Source of the DNA: Phyllobacteriaceae bacterium
GTDB lineage: Bacteria > Pseudomonadota > Alphaproteobacteria > Rhizobiales > Rhizobiaceae
DNA length: 64,000 bases
Direction of reading: 5' to 3'
Assembly (NCBI GenBank): GCA_016711085.1
Contig: JADJTR010000001.1
Location: 1-64,000 of the forward strand
Part shown: piece after piece, positions 10,754-19,710 of the stretch
Position numbering within the stretch: the stretch's first letter is position 1
Layout of the letters: each line of letters starts with the position of its first letter
Notes under the pieces: generated by a model
Databases searched by the model: none
What the model was told of the DNA's origin: nothing
Seen by the model: only the letters and a program-made list of their open reading frames with translations
Translations under genes and position numbers: made by a program

Positions 10754-13626
10754 TCGGCGGCCTCGAGCGGTGCGATTCGGCGCGCCTTGCGCGCCTGTTC
10801 GTCATAATCGGCCTGCCAGACGGAGGGTCCGTTGGAGGGCGCCACCTGCACGGCCGTCACCTTGTATTCGGGGCAGTTCGTCGCCCAATCGGAGAAATCG
10901 GTGGTGACGACATTGGCCTGCGTGCCGGGATGGTGGAATGTGGTGTAGACGACCCCCGGGGCAACACGTTCGGTGATGACGGCGCGCAGCGTCGTCTCGC
11001 CCGAGCGCGAGGCAAGGCGGACGAAATCGCCGTCGTTGACGCCGCGCTGTTCGGCGTCGTGCGGATGGATTTCGAGCACGTCCTCGTCATGCCAGCGGAC
11101 GTTCTCGGTACGCCGTGTCTGCGCCCCGACATTGTATTGCGACAGGATGCGGCCGGTGGTCAGCAGCAGCGGGAAGCGCGGGCCGGTCCTCTCCTCTGTG
11201 GCGACGTATTCAGTGTTGATGAACTTGCCCTTGCCGCGCACGAAGCCGTCGACATGCATGATCGGCGTGCCTTGAGGATTCTTCTCGTTGCACGGCCACT
11301 GCACCGATCCGGCCTGATCGAGATGGTCATAGGAGACACCGGCGAAACTCGGCGTCGTCATGGCGATCTCGTTCATGATCTGCGACGGGTGGGTGTAGGC
11401 CCAGTTGAGGCCGAAGGCCTGCGCCAGCCCCTGCGTCACTTCCCAGTCGGCAAGTCCGTTCTTCGGCGTCATCACCTTGCGCACGCGGTTTATGCGCCGC
11501 TCGGCGTTGGTGAACGTGCCGTCCTTTTCGAGGAATGTCGAACCGGGCAGGAAGACATGGGCGTAATTGGCCGTCTCGTTGAGGAACAGGTCGTGGACGA
11601 CGACGCATTCCATCGCCTCCAGGCCGGCCGACACGTGGTGCGTGTCGGGGTCCGACTGGAGGATGTCCTCGCCCTGGATGTAGATGCCCTTGAACGTGCC
11701 CTCGACCGCCGCGTCGAGCATGTTGGGAATGCGCAGGCCCGGTTCCGGATCGAGCGTAACGTCCCACAGTTTTTCGAAAATGTCGCGCGTGGCGTCCTGC
11801 GACAGATGCCGGTAGCCCGGCAATTCATGCGGGAACGAACCCATGTCGCAGGACCCCTGCACATTGTTCTGGCCGCGCAACGGATTCACGCCGACGCCCG
11901 GCCGGCCGATATTGCCGGTCGCCATGGCGAGGTTGGCGATGGCCATCACCGTGGTCGATCCCTGGCTGTGCTCGGTGACGCCAAGACCGTAGTAAATCGC
12001 GCCGTTACCGCCGGTGGCGTAGAGGCGGGCGGCCTTGCGCACGTCCTCCGCCTTGACGCCGGTCAGCGCTTCGACGGCCTCGGGAGAATGTTTCGCTTCC
12101 GAGACGAATGCGGCCCAATCCGAAAATTCGGACCAGTCGCAGCGTTCGCGCACGAAAGCTTCGTTGACGAGGCATTCGGTAACGATGACGTGGGCGAGCG
12201 CCGTCATGATCGCGACATTGGCGCCGGGCCGGAGCGGCAGGTGAACGGCCGCCTCGATGTGCGGCGAACGCACAAGGTCGATCTTGCGCGGATCGACGAC
12301 GATCAGTTTGGCGCCCTGGCGCAGCCGTTTCTTCAGGCGCGAGGCGAAGACCGGATGACCATCGGTCGGGTTGGCGCCGATGACCATGACCACGTCGGTT
12401 TGCTCGACCGAATCGAAATCCTGTGTACCGGCCGAGGTGCCGAACGCCTTGCCGAGACCGTAGCCGGTCGGCGAGTGGCAGACGCGGGCGCAGGTGTCGA
12501 CATTGTTGTTGCCGAAACCGGCCCGGATGAGCTTCTGGACGAGGTAGGTCTCCTCGTTGGTGCAGCGCGAGGAGGTGATGCCGCCGACGGCGCCGCGTCC
12601 GTATTTGTCCTGGATGCGGCGAAACTCGGATGCGACATGGGCGAAGGCTTTGTCCCAGCTCACTTCTGTCCACGGATCGGCGATCGAGGCGCGGATCATC
12701 GGCTTGGTGATGCGGTCGCGATGCGTCGCGTAGCCCCAGGCGAAGCGACCCTTGACGCAGGAATGGCCGCGATTGGCCTTGCCGTCCTTCCACGGGACCA
12801 TGCGCACGAGCTCCTCGCCGCGCATCTCCGCCTTGAACGAGCAGCCGACGCCGCAATAGGCGCAGGTGGTGACGACGGAATGTCCCGGCTGACCGATGTC
12901 GATCACCGATTTTTCCGTCAGTGTCGCCGTCGGGCAGGCCTGTACGCAGGCGCCGCAGGAGACGCATTCGGAATCGAAAAAACGCTCATGCGCGCCGGGC
13001 GAGACGCGGCTGCCGAAGCCGCTCCCTTCGATGGTCAGGGCGAACGTGCCCTGCACTTCCTGGCAGGCGCGCACGCAGCGCGAGCAGACGATGCATTTCG
13101 AAGGATCGTAAGTGAAGTAGGGGTTGGACTCGTCCTTCGCCATCCAGCGGAAATTGGCTTCGCCACCCTCGCGCGCCTTGACATGGTTGGCGCCGTCTTG
13201 GCCGTAGCGCACGTCGCGCAGGCCGACGGCGCCGGCCATGTCCTGCAGTTCGCAATCGCCATTGGCGGCGCAGGTCAGGCAGTCGAGCGGGTGATCGGAA
13301 ATGTAGAGTTCCATCACGCCTCTGCGGATGGCTTTCAGCCGCCCGGTCTGCGTGTGCACCACCATGCCGGGCGCCACCGGCGTCGTGCAGGAGGACGGCG
13401 TGCCGGCGCGGCCCTCGATCTCGACCAGACAGAGCCGGCAGGAGCCGAAGGCGTCGACCATGTCGGTGGCGCAGAGCTTCGGGATCTGCGTGCCGGCTTC
13501 CATGGCGGCGCGCATGATCGAGGTGCCTTCCGGAACGGTCACCGCGTTGCCGTCGATGACAAGCGTCACGGATTTTTCCGACCGCGAGGCCGGCGTGCCG
13601 AAATCGGTTTCAAGGACGAGGGACAT
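10750..13626 (-). CDS. fdsA: NAD-dependent formate dehydrogenase alpha subunit
   Basis: Molybdenum subunit of the soluble Fds complex, oxidising formate to CO2. The 958-aa product has an N-terminal 2Fe-2S domain (CRLCLVEIEG), a His/Cys cluster (HPLDCLTCAANGDCELQ) and two 4Fe-4S motifs (CIVCSRCVRACQ and CVSCGACVQACP). Another 4Fe-4S site follows (CAYCGVGC), then the bis-MGD domain with active-site Cys in NVDTCARVCHSP; it is cysteine, not selenocysteine. A C-terminal molybdopterin dinucleotide-binding domain ends it. The frame is open 76 codons further upstream, but MSLVLETD at 13626 fits the family. It lies 5 nt after fdsB. Confidence 0.97.
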   Translation of the reverse strand: MSLVLETDFGTPASRSEKSVTLVIDGNAVTVPEGTSIMRAAMEAGTQIPKLCATDMVDAFGSCRLCLVEIEGRAGTPSSCTTPVAPGMVVHTQTGRLKAIRRGVMELYISDHPLDCLTCAANGDCELQDMAGAVGLRDVRYGQDGANHVKAREGGEANFRWMAKDESNPYFTYDPSKCIVCSRCVRACQEVQGTFALTIEGSGFGSRVSPGAHERFFDSECVSCGACVQACPTATLTEKSVIDIGQPGHSVVTTCAYCGVGCSFKAEMRGEELVRMVPWKDGKANRGHSCVKGRFAWGYATHRDRITKPMIRASIADPWTEVSWDKAFAHVASEFRRIQDKYGRGAVGGITSSRCTNEETYLVQKLIRAGFGNNNVDTCARVCHSPTGYGLGKAFGTSAGTQDFDSVEQTDVVMVIGANPTDGHPVFASRLKKRLRQGAKLIVVDPRKIDLVRSPHIEAAVHLPLRPGANVAIMTALAHVIVTECLVNEAFVRERCDWSEFSDWAAFVSEAKHSPEAVEALTGVKAEDVRKAARLYATGGNGAIYYGLGVTEHSQGSTTVMAIANLAMATGNIGRPGVGVNPLRGQNNVQGSCDMGSFPHELPGYRHLSQDATRDIFEKLWDVTLDPEPGLRIPNMLDAAVEGTFKGIYIQGEDILQSDPDTHHVSAGLEAMECVVVHDLFLNETANYAHVFLPGSTFLEKDGTFTNAERRINRVRKVMTPKNGLADWEVTQGLAQAFGLNWAYTHPSQIMNEIAMTTPSFAGVSYDHLDQAGSVQWPCNEKNPQGTPIMHVDGFVRGKGKFINTEYVATEERTGPRFPLLLTTGRILSQYNVGAQTRRTENVRWHDEDVLEIHPHDAEQRGVNDGDFVRLASRSGETTLRAVITERVAPGVVYTTFHHPGTQANVVTTDFSDWATNCPEYKVTAVQVAPSNGPSVWQADYDEQARKARRIAPLEAAE

Positions 13627-13631
13627 GGTCG

Positions 13632-15182
13632 TTACTCCGCCGCCTCGGCCAGTCGCGGCCGGTTGAAATCCTCGGGGAAATGCGTCAGCGCGCTCATCAC
13701 CGGATAGGGCGTGAAGCCGCCGAGCGCGCAGAGCGATCCGTATTTCATCGTGTTGCATAAATCGGCGACGAGCGCGGTTGCGCTTACGTCGCCGGCCGCG
13801 ATGCGGTCGATGGTCTCGACGCCGCGCGTCGAGCCGATGCGGCAGGGCGTGCACTTGCCGCAGCTTTCAATGGCGCAGAATTCAAAGGCGAAACGCGCCT
13901 GCGCCAGCATGTCGGCTGTGTCATCGAACACGGTGATGCCGGCATGCCCGATCAAGCCGTCCTTGGCGCCGAAGGCCTCGTAGTCGAAAGGCGTGTCGAA
14001 CAGGGCGCGCGGAAAATAGGCCCCGAGCGGACCGCCGACCTGCACGGCTTTCACCGGCCTTCCACTCGCTGTTCCGCCGCCGATGGCGTCGACGATTTCT
14101 CCGAGCGTCATTCCGAAGGCTGCCTCGAACAGGCCGGGATATTTGACATTGCCGGCAAGCTGGATCGGGATCGTGCCGCGCGACCGGCCCATGCCGAAAT
14201 CGCGGTAGAAACCGGCGCCCTTGTCAAGAATGACCGGAACCGAGGCGAGAGAAATGACGTTGTTGATCACCGTCGGCTCGCCGAACAGGCCCTTGTGGGC
14301 CGGCAGCGGCGGCTTGGCGCGCACCACGCCGCGCTTGCCCTCCAGGCTTTCGAGCAATGCGGTTTCCTCGCCGCAGACATAGGCGCCGGCGCCGACCCGC
14401 AACTCGATGTCGAAAGCCTTGCCGGATCCGAGGATCGACGGGCCGAGCACGCCGGCGGCGCGGGCGGTTTCGATTGCGGCGCTCATCGTCGCAATGGCGT
14501 GTGGATATTCCGAGCGCAGATAGATCCAGCCGTGGGTCGCGCCCGTCGCCAGCGCGGAGATGGCCATGCCGTCGATCAGCACGAAAGGATCGCCTTCCAT
14601 GATCATGCGGTCGGCGAAGGTGCCGGAATCGCCTTCGTCGGCGTTGCAGACGATGTGCTTCCGCGCTCCCGGCGCGTCGAGCACTGTTTTCCATTTGATT
14701 CCGGTCGGGAATCCGGCCCCTCCGCGGCCGCGCAGGCCGGAGTCGGTCACCGACTTCACGATCTCCGCCGGCTCCATAGTGGCGGCCTTGGCAAGACCGG
14801 CGGGGCCGCCATGCATGCGGTAGTCGTCGAGCGACAACGGATCGACGATGCCGCACCGGGCGAAGGTGAGGCGTGACTGACGTTTCAGGAACGCAATGTC
14901 GTCGGCGCGACCGAGCCAGAGCCGGTGCTGGCTGCCGGTCAGCAGGCCGGAATCGAACAGCGAGCGCACGTCGGCTGGGGTGACCGGCCCGTAGGCGCAG
15001 CGGCCGCGTTCGGTCAAAACCTCGACCATCGGCTCGAGCCAGTGCAGGCCACGCGAGCCGGTGCGCACGATGCGCGCCTCGATCCCGCGCCGGTCAAGTT
15101 CGGCGCGCACGGCGTCGGCGACCCGGTCCGCCCCGACCGCCAGCGCGGCGGAATCGCGCGGGATGTAAACGGTCGGAATCAT
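13632..15182 (-). CDS. fdsB: NAD-dependent formate dehydrogenase beta subunit
   Basis: FMN/NAD+-binding subunit equivalent to NuoE-like plus NuoF, passing formate electrons to NAD+. In 516 aa there is an N-terminal thioredoxin-like region. The NuoF core follows, with the NADH/FMN segment SGLRGRGGAGFPTGIKWK, CNADEGDSGTFADR and GAYVCGEETALLESLEG. The C-terminal 4Fe-4S ligands are in ESCGKCTPCRIG. Start 15182 overlaps the fdsG stop (ATGA). Confidence 0.96.
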   Translation of the reverse strand: MIPTVYIPRDSAALAVGADRVADAVRAELDRRGIEARIVRTGSRGLHWLEPMVEVLTERGRCAYGPVTPADVRSLFDSGLLTGSQHRLWLGRADDIAFLKRQSRLTFARCGIVDPLSLDDYRMHGGPAGLAKAATMEPAEIVKSVTDSGLRGRGGAGFPTGIKWKTVLDAPGARKHIVCNADEGDSGTFADRMIMEGDPFVLIDGMAISALATGATHGWIYLRSEYPHAIATMSAAIETARAAGVLGPSILGSGKAFDIELRVGAGAYVCGEETALLESLEGKRGVVRAKPPLPAHKGLFGEPTVINNVISLASVPVILDKGAGFYRDFGMGRSRGTIPIQLAGNVKYPGLFEAAFGMTLGEIVDAIGGGTASGRPVKAVQVGGPLGAYFPRALFDTPFDYEAFGAKDGLIGHAGITVFDDTADMLAQARFAFEFCAIESCGKCTPCRIGSTRGVETIDRIAAGDVSATALVADLCNTMKYGSLCALGGFTPYPVMSALTHFPEDFNRPRLAEAAE

Positions 15183-15651
15183 GCGCGCGCCTCCGCCAGC
15201 AGTCCGGCGAGCGCGTCGTCGTCGAGGCGGCCGTGCAATGCGCCGTCGAGCATCGCCGCCGGCGCAACGGAACAAAGTCCGAGGCAATAGACCGGCTCCA
15301 GCGTCGTCGCGCCGTCCGGCGACGTCTCGTGCCAGTCAAGGCCAAGCGCTTCGCGCGCGTGCGCCGCCAGCCTGTCGCCGCCCGCCGCCTGACAGGCTTC
15401 GGCCCGGCACAGTTTCAGAACATGGCGGCCGGAAGGATGGTCGCGGAAGTCGTGGTAGAAAGTGACGACGCCATGGACATCGGCGCGCGACAGGTTGAGC
15501 GCGCCGGCGATGACCGGGATGGATCCTTCGGCACGAAACCGAATTCGTGCTGGACCGCATGCAGGATCGGCAACAGTGCGCCATCATGGCCGCGATGCCG
15601 GTCGCAGATGGCGAGCGAGCGCTCTTTGACTTTGATCGGGGCTGCTTGCAT
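15179..15651 (-). CDS. fdsG: NAD-dependent formate dehydrogenase gamma subunit, one frame break
   Basis: NuoE-like 2Fe-2S subunit, first gene of the fds operon. The N-terminal part (AICDRHRGHDGALLPILHAVQHEFGFVPKD) and the rest (SIPVIAGALNLSRADVHGVVTFYHDF, KLCRAEACQAAGG, YCLGLCSVAPAAMLDG) lie in two frames. One base is missing near 15520; repaired, it encodes about 157 aa. All four cluster cysteines are present. The neighbouring subunits are intact, so a sequencing error is the simplest explanation. Confidence 0.85.
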
Positions 15652-15705
15652 GGCGCGTCCTTGGCTTGTCCGTCCTGTGAAACCAAAGCGCAGGCTCGAA
15701 TTCAA

Positions 15706-15720
15706 GACGGATGATCCGTC
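15706..15720. promoter_or_regulatory. Perfect 7-bp dyad, candidate second operator site of fds
   Basis: GACGGAT-g-ATCCGTC lies directly against the larger palindrome and about 55 nt upstream of the fdsG start. The single-base centre is too tight for an RNA hairpin loop, favouring a protein-binding site. It could be the activation half of a LysR-type operator. Confidence 0.45.
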
Positions 15721-15745
15721 GATTGATAGAAAATTTCTATCAATC
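15721..15745. promoter_or_regulatory. Perfect 12-bp palindrome, candidate LysR operator
   Basis: GATTGATAGAAA-a-TTTCTATCAATC has 12-bp arms with no mismatch, one central base and the T-N11-A core typical of LysR boxes (TAGAAAATTTCTA). It overlaps the stop codon of the LysR gene and sits about 70 nt upstream of fdsG. The best guess is the site by which that regulator controls fds. Confidence 0.6.
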
Positions 15746-16633
15746 CGAATCGCCCATCTGCGACGCGGCGCGGGCTTCATAGAGCAGGGCGGAAACCAGC
15801 GGCGTGTGCGGCTCGCGAAACGGCGCGACCAGGCCGATGACGTGACTGGTGTCCGGCTCGACGATGGGAACGGCGGCAAGCGGCTCCGACAGGCCGAGCG
15901 TATCGACAAGATCGGCCGGCATGATCGAGGCCCATTGCCCGGTCTTCACATGGGCGTAGAGCACGATCATCGAATTGGATTCAAGCGTCGGCGTGACGCG
16001 GGTTCCGGCTTCGATGAGATGGCGGTCGATGATGCGGCGGTTCTGCATGTCCGGCGTCAGCAGGCACAACGCGAACTTCGCCGCATCGGCCCAACGGATG
16101 CTGGCGCGCCCGCCGATCTGGTCGCGATTGGCGACAAGGCGGTAGCGTTCACGATAGAGCGGCACCGTGGCGACGCGGCCCATCGGTTCATTGTCGAGAT
16201 AGGTGATGCCGGCGTCGATCTCGTGGTTTTCGATCAGCGACAGGATCTGCACCGACGTGCGCGACAGGATCGAGAACGTGACTTCGGGATGGCGTGCGCG
16301 GAACGGTGTGGTCAGGCGCGGCGCGGCCGAAAGCGCGGTCGGGATGACGGCGATCTGCATGTGACCGGCAAGGCCGCGCCGGGCGGCGCGCATTTCCTCT
16401 TTCAGCGTGCGCGCATCGCCGACGATGCGACGCGCCCATTCGAGCACGCGCTGTCCTTCCGGCGTCAATCCCTGGAAGCGCGATCCGCGCACCACCAAAA
16501 GCACGCCGAGTTCCTCCTCGAGCGATTTGATCGCCGCCGAAAGCGTCGGCTGGGTGACGCCGCATTCCGCCGCGGCGCGAGCGAAATGCTGCACCCGGGC
16601 AAGCGTCAGAAAGCAGTCGAGCTTGTCGATCAA
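15740..16633 (-). CDS. LysR-family transcriptional regulator, probable fds regulator
   Basis: A 297-aa LysR protein with an N-terminal winged HTH (FARAAAECGVTQPTLSAAIKSLEEELGVLLVVR) and a substrate-binding effector domain from about residue 90. It lies immediately upstream of fdsG on the same strand, with the two dyads between them. Homologous regulators accompany fds operons in other proteobacteria, so control by formate or a related signal is likely but not shown here. Whether it is co-transcribed with fds is unclear. Confidence 0.9.
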   Translation of the reverse strand: MIDKLDCFLTLARVQHFARAAAECGVTQPTLSAAIKSLEEELGVLLVVRGSRFQGLTPEGQRVLEWARRIVGDARTLKEEMRAARRGLAGHMQIAVIPTALSAAPRLTTPFRARHPEVTFSILSRTSVQILSLIENHEIDAGITYLDNEPMGRVATVPLYRERYRLVANRDQIGGRASIRWADAAKFALCLLTPDMQNRRIIDRHLIEAGTRVTPTLESNSMIVLYAHVKTGQWASIMPADLVDTLGLSEPLAAVPIVEPDTSHVIGLVAPFREPHTPLVSALLYEARAASQMGDSD

Positions 16634-16750
16634 GGGCCGGTCTCCGCCATCCCGAACGAGCGTAGACCATGGCGACGAATAAAAGAACCGTGCGTCTTGC
16701 GGCGGCGCGAGGCGCGTCTACACTCGCCGCGATTCCATCGAGAACCTCCC

Positions 16751-18130
16751 ATGCCCGCACCGAAACTCGCCTCTCTCGATCTTCCCGATTTCGGCGAACC
16801 GACGGCCGAGCCGGAATTCACGCGCGACTTTTTTCGCGGCCGCATCTCCCGACTCCAAACGCGCATGTCCGCCGAGGGCCATGACGCCATCGTCATATTC
16901 GCCGATCGCGAACACTGCGCCAATCTCGTCTGGGCGACAGGCGTCGATCCGCGCTTCGAGGAGGCCATTCTTGTTGTGATCCCCGGGCGGAAGCCGGCGC
17001 TGATCCTCGGCAACGAATGTTTTCCCTACGCCGAAACCGCCAATGGCGATTTCGAGCGCCTGCTGTGGCAGCACCTGTCGCTGATGGGCCAGCCGCGCGG
17101 CGCGTCGCCCGCGCTCGCCGAAATCCTTGCCGAAGCCGGCCTCGAACCCGGCATGCGTATCGGCGTCGCCGGATGGAAAGGCCATGAGGACGACAATGGC
17201 GATTTCGATCCCGATTGGCTGGAAACGCCGCACTATCTGGTCGAGGCGCTGAAGCGTTTCGGGACCGTGACGAATGCGGCGCTCATGTTCATGCATCCGG
17301 AAAACGGTCTGCGCGTCATCAACGAAGTCGACCAGTTGGCCGCCTTCGAGGTGTCCGCCACGCGCACTTCTCTCGCCGTCCTCCGGGTTATACGCGGCAT
17401 GAAAGCCGGCCTCACCGAATATGAGGCGTTGCGGGCGCTGCGTTTCGAGGGACCGCCGCTGTCGGTGCATGTGAATTTCTCCGCCGGCCCGCGCGCCCGC
17501 TACGGCCTGCCGAGCCCGTCGTTTCGGGTCATCGAAAAGGGCGATCCGATCGTCCTCGGCGTCGGCATGATGGGGGCGCTCAATTGCCGGGCCGGATTTG
17601 TCGCAAGAGACGAGAACGACCTGCCCGACGGCATTCGCGATTATGTCGACCGTCTGGTCTCGCCCTATTTCGGCGCCATCGCCGCCTGGTACGAAACCGT
17701 GGGTATTGGCGTCGAAGGCGGCGCTCTCCACGCTGCCGTGATGAGCCGCATCGGCGATCCGTTTTTCGGCATCACGCTCAATCCGGGCCATTTGATCCAT
17801 CTCGACGAATGGGTGCATTCGCCGGTCAGGCGCGGATCGAAACAGCGTTTGGCCTCCGGCATGGCGATCCAGTGCGATGTCATTCCGGCGACCGGGACGC
17901 CATGGTTCACCACCAATATCGAGGACGGAATCGCGCTTGCCGATGAAGCGATGCGGGCCGATTTCGCCGAACGTTTTCCCGAGGGCTGGGCCCGTATCGA
18001 AAAGCGCCGCGCCTTCATGCGCGACGTGATCGGGATCGACCTTCGTCCCGAGGTGTTACCGTTCTCGTCGATGCCGGCGTGGCTTCCGCCCTTCTGGCTC
18101 GATTCGTCGAAGGCGATGGCGATGCGCTGA
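16751..18130 (+). CDS. M24 (creatinase/aminopeptidase-fold) protein with altered metal site
   Basis: A 459-aa protein with a creatinase N-terminal domain (residues about 20-190) and a C-terminal pita-bread domain. It would be called an Xaa-Pro aminopeptidase-like protein. Active M24B enzymes have a strand of type D-x-G-x8-D. Here the corresponding strand reads VLGVGMMGALNCRAGFV, with no Asp at either place. The later positions are GHLIHLDEW (His kept), CDVIP (Asp where Glu is usual) and NIEDGI (Glu kept). Peptidase activity is therefore doubtful and another hydrolase role or substrate binding is possible. It faces a convergent aldehyde dehydrogenase with abutting stops. Confidence 0.8.
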   Translation: MPAPKLASLDLPDFGEPTAEPEFTRDFFRGRISRLQTRMSAEGHDAIVIFADREHCANLVWATGVDPRFEEAILVVIPGRKPALILGNECFPYAETANGDFERLLWQHLSLMGQPRGASPALAEILAEAGLEPGMRIGVAGWKGHEDDNGDFDPDWLETPHYLVEALKRFGTVTNAALMFMHPENGLRVINEVDQLAAFEVSATRTSLAVLRVIRGMKAGLTEYEALRALRFEGPPLSVHVNFSAGPRARYGLPSPSFRVIEKGDPIVLGVGMMGALNCRAGFVARDENDLPDGIRDYVDRLVSPYFGAIAAWYETVGIGVEGGALHAAVMSRIGDPFFGITLNPGHLIHLDEWVHSPVRRGSKQRLASGMAIQCDVIPATGTPWFTTNIEDGIALADEAMRADFAERFPEGWARIEKRRAFMRDVIGIDLRPEVLPFSSMPAWLPPFWLDSSKAMAMR

Positions 18131-19555
18131 TCACGCGCCCCAGCCGCAGATCGCCTTGACCTCAAGGAAGTCGTGAATGCCCCAATCGGCGTATTCGCGC
18201 CCGTTGCCGGATTGCTTGTAGCCGCCGAACGGCGCGAACAGATCCCAGGACGGGTAGTTGATGTCGACCTGGCCGGCGCGGATGCGCCGCGCCACGCGAC
18301 GCGCCCGCTCCAGATTGCCGGATTGCACATAGCCGGCGAGACCATACACGGTGTCGTTGGCGATGCGGATCGCGTCTTCTTCCGTTTCGTAGGGGATGAT
18401 CGACAGGACCGGGCCGAAGATTTCCTCGCGCTCGATCGTCATGCCGGGTTTGACGTTTCCGAATACGGTCGGGCGCACAAAGTAGCCGCGATTGAGGCCG
18501 GCCGGGCGGCCCGGGCCGCCGGCGGCGAGCGTCGCGCCCTCGGCGATGCCGATTTCGATCAGTTTCTGGATCTTGTCGAACTGAAGCGCGCTGACGACCG
18601 GGCCAAGCTGCGTGCCTTCCGCTGTCGGATCGCCGACGACGGTCTCTTCCGCGACGCGCGCCGCAACGGCCATGGCGGCGTCGTGGCGGTCCGCCGGCAC
18701 CAGCATGCGCGTCGGCGCGTTGCAGGATTGGCCGGAATTGGAGAAGCAGGCCGACGCACCCTCGGCGACGGCCTTGTCCAGATCGGCGTCGTCGAGAATG
18801 ATGTTGGCCGATTTGCCGCCCAGTTCCTGGGCGACGCGCTTGACGGTCTCGGCGGCGTTGCGCGCCACCGATATGCCGCCGCGCGTCGACCCGGTGAACG
18901 ACACCATGTCGACCTGCGGATGACCCGACAGCGTGACGCCGACAGTCGGCCCGTCGCCGTTGACGAGATTGAACACGCCGGCCGGCGTGCCCGCCTCGTG
19001 CATGATCTCGGCGAACAGCAAGCCGGAGAGCGGCGCGATTTCCGACGGTTTGAGCACCATGGTGCAGCCGGCGGCAATGGCCGGCGCGACCTTGCAGGCG
19101 ATCTGGTTCATCGGCCAGTTCCATGGCGTGATCAGGGCGCAGACGCCGATGCCTTCGCGCACGATCAGCGTGTCGCCGCGCATTTCCTCGAAGGTCATCG
19201 CCTTCAGCGCGGTCAGCGTCGCTTCGATATGGGCTTCGCCCGCCCATGTCTGCGAGGAAAGCGCCATGCCGGCCGGCGCGCCCATTTCCATGCGGATGGC
19301 GTCGGCCATCTCGCCGCTGCGGCGCTTGTAGACCGCGATGATCGAACCGAGCAGATCGACGCGCTCCGCCTTGGTCGTCACGGTGAACGCGTCGAAGGCG
19401 CGGCGCGCCGCCAACACGGCGCGATTGGCGTCCTCGACCGAGCCGAGCGCGATTGATGCGCAGGGTTCCTCGGTCGCCGGATTGATCACGTCGACCGTCG
19501 CGGTCGAAAGCGGCTTGACCCATTGTCCGTCGATATAGAATTCGTGGCTGTGCAT
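18131..19555 (-). CDS. NAD(P)+-dependent aldehyde dehydrogenase
   Basis: A 474-aa soluble ALDH-superfamily enzyme oxidising an aldehyde to a carboxylate; the substrate cannot be read from sequence. The motifs are intact: TPWNWPMNQ, KPSE cofactor site, GSTRGG, ELGGKSANI with the general-base Glu, catalytic Cys in NSGQSCNAPTRM, and EEIFGPVLSI. The start at 19555 (MHSHEFYIDGQWV) is preferred over an in-frame ATG at 19588. The stop abuts that of the M24-like gene, and the gene is divergent from the GlpD-like gene. Confidence 0.93.
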   Translation of the reverse strand: MHSHEFYIDGQWVKPLSTATVDVINPATEEPCASIALGSVEDANRAVLAARRAFDAFTVTTKAERVDLLGSIIAVYKRRSGEMADAIRMEMGAPAGMALSSQTWAGEAHIEATLTALKAMTFEEMRGDTLIVREGIGVCALITPWNWPMNQIACKVAPAIAAGCTMVLKPSEIAPLSGLLFAEIMHEAGTPAGVFNLVNGDGPTVGVTLSGHPQVDMVSFTGSTRGGISVARNAAETVKRVAQELGGKSANIILDDADLDKAVAEGASACFSNSGQSCNAPTRMLVPADRHDAAMAVAARVAEETVVGDPTAEGTQLGPVVSALQFDKIQKLIEIGIAEGATLAAGGPGRPAGLNRGYFVRPTVFGNVKPGMTIEREEIFGPVLSIIPYETEEDAIRIANDTVYGLAGYVQSGNLERARRVARRIRAGQVDINYPSWDLFAPFGGYKQSGNGREYADWGIHDFLEVKAICGWGA

Positions 19556-19710
19556 GATTGCGTCCCGGATGTTCTGAGTGAGCCTCATTGTGGACTACCG
19601 CCGGCCGGAACGGAAGTCGCCGGGCGCAGCGACGCCGGTCGTCGCCTTTCCGACGCCCTGCCATTGCCCGGTTCAAATCGATTGCTATCCTGTCGGCGGG
19701 AGAATTCGGA

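Noticed and set aside
12520..12560. Selenocysteine at the FdsA active site
   Set aside because: The codon is cysteine in an uninterrupted frame (DTCARVCHSP), so no in-frame UGA needs decoding.
10930..13707. A 925-codon open frame on the plus strand opposite fdsA
   Set aside because: It is antisense to a fully conserved molybdoenzyme gene and shows no family motif. Long antisense frames are common in GC-rich DNA.
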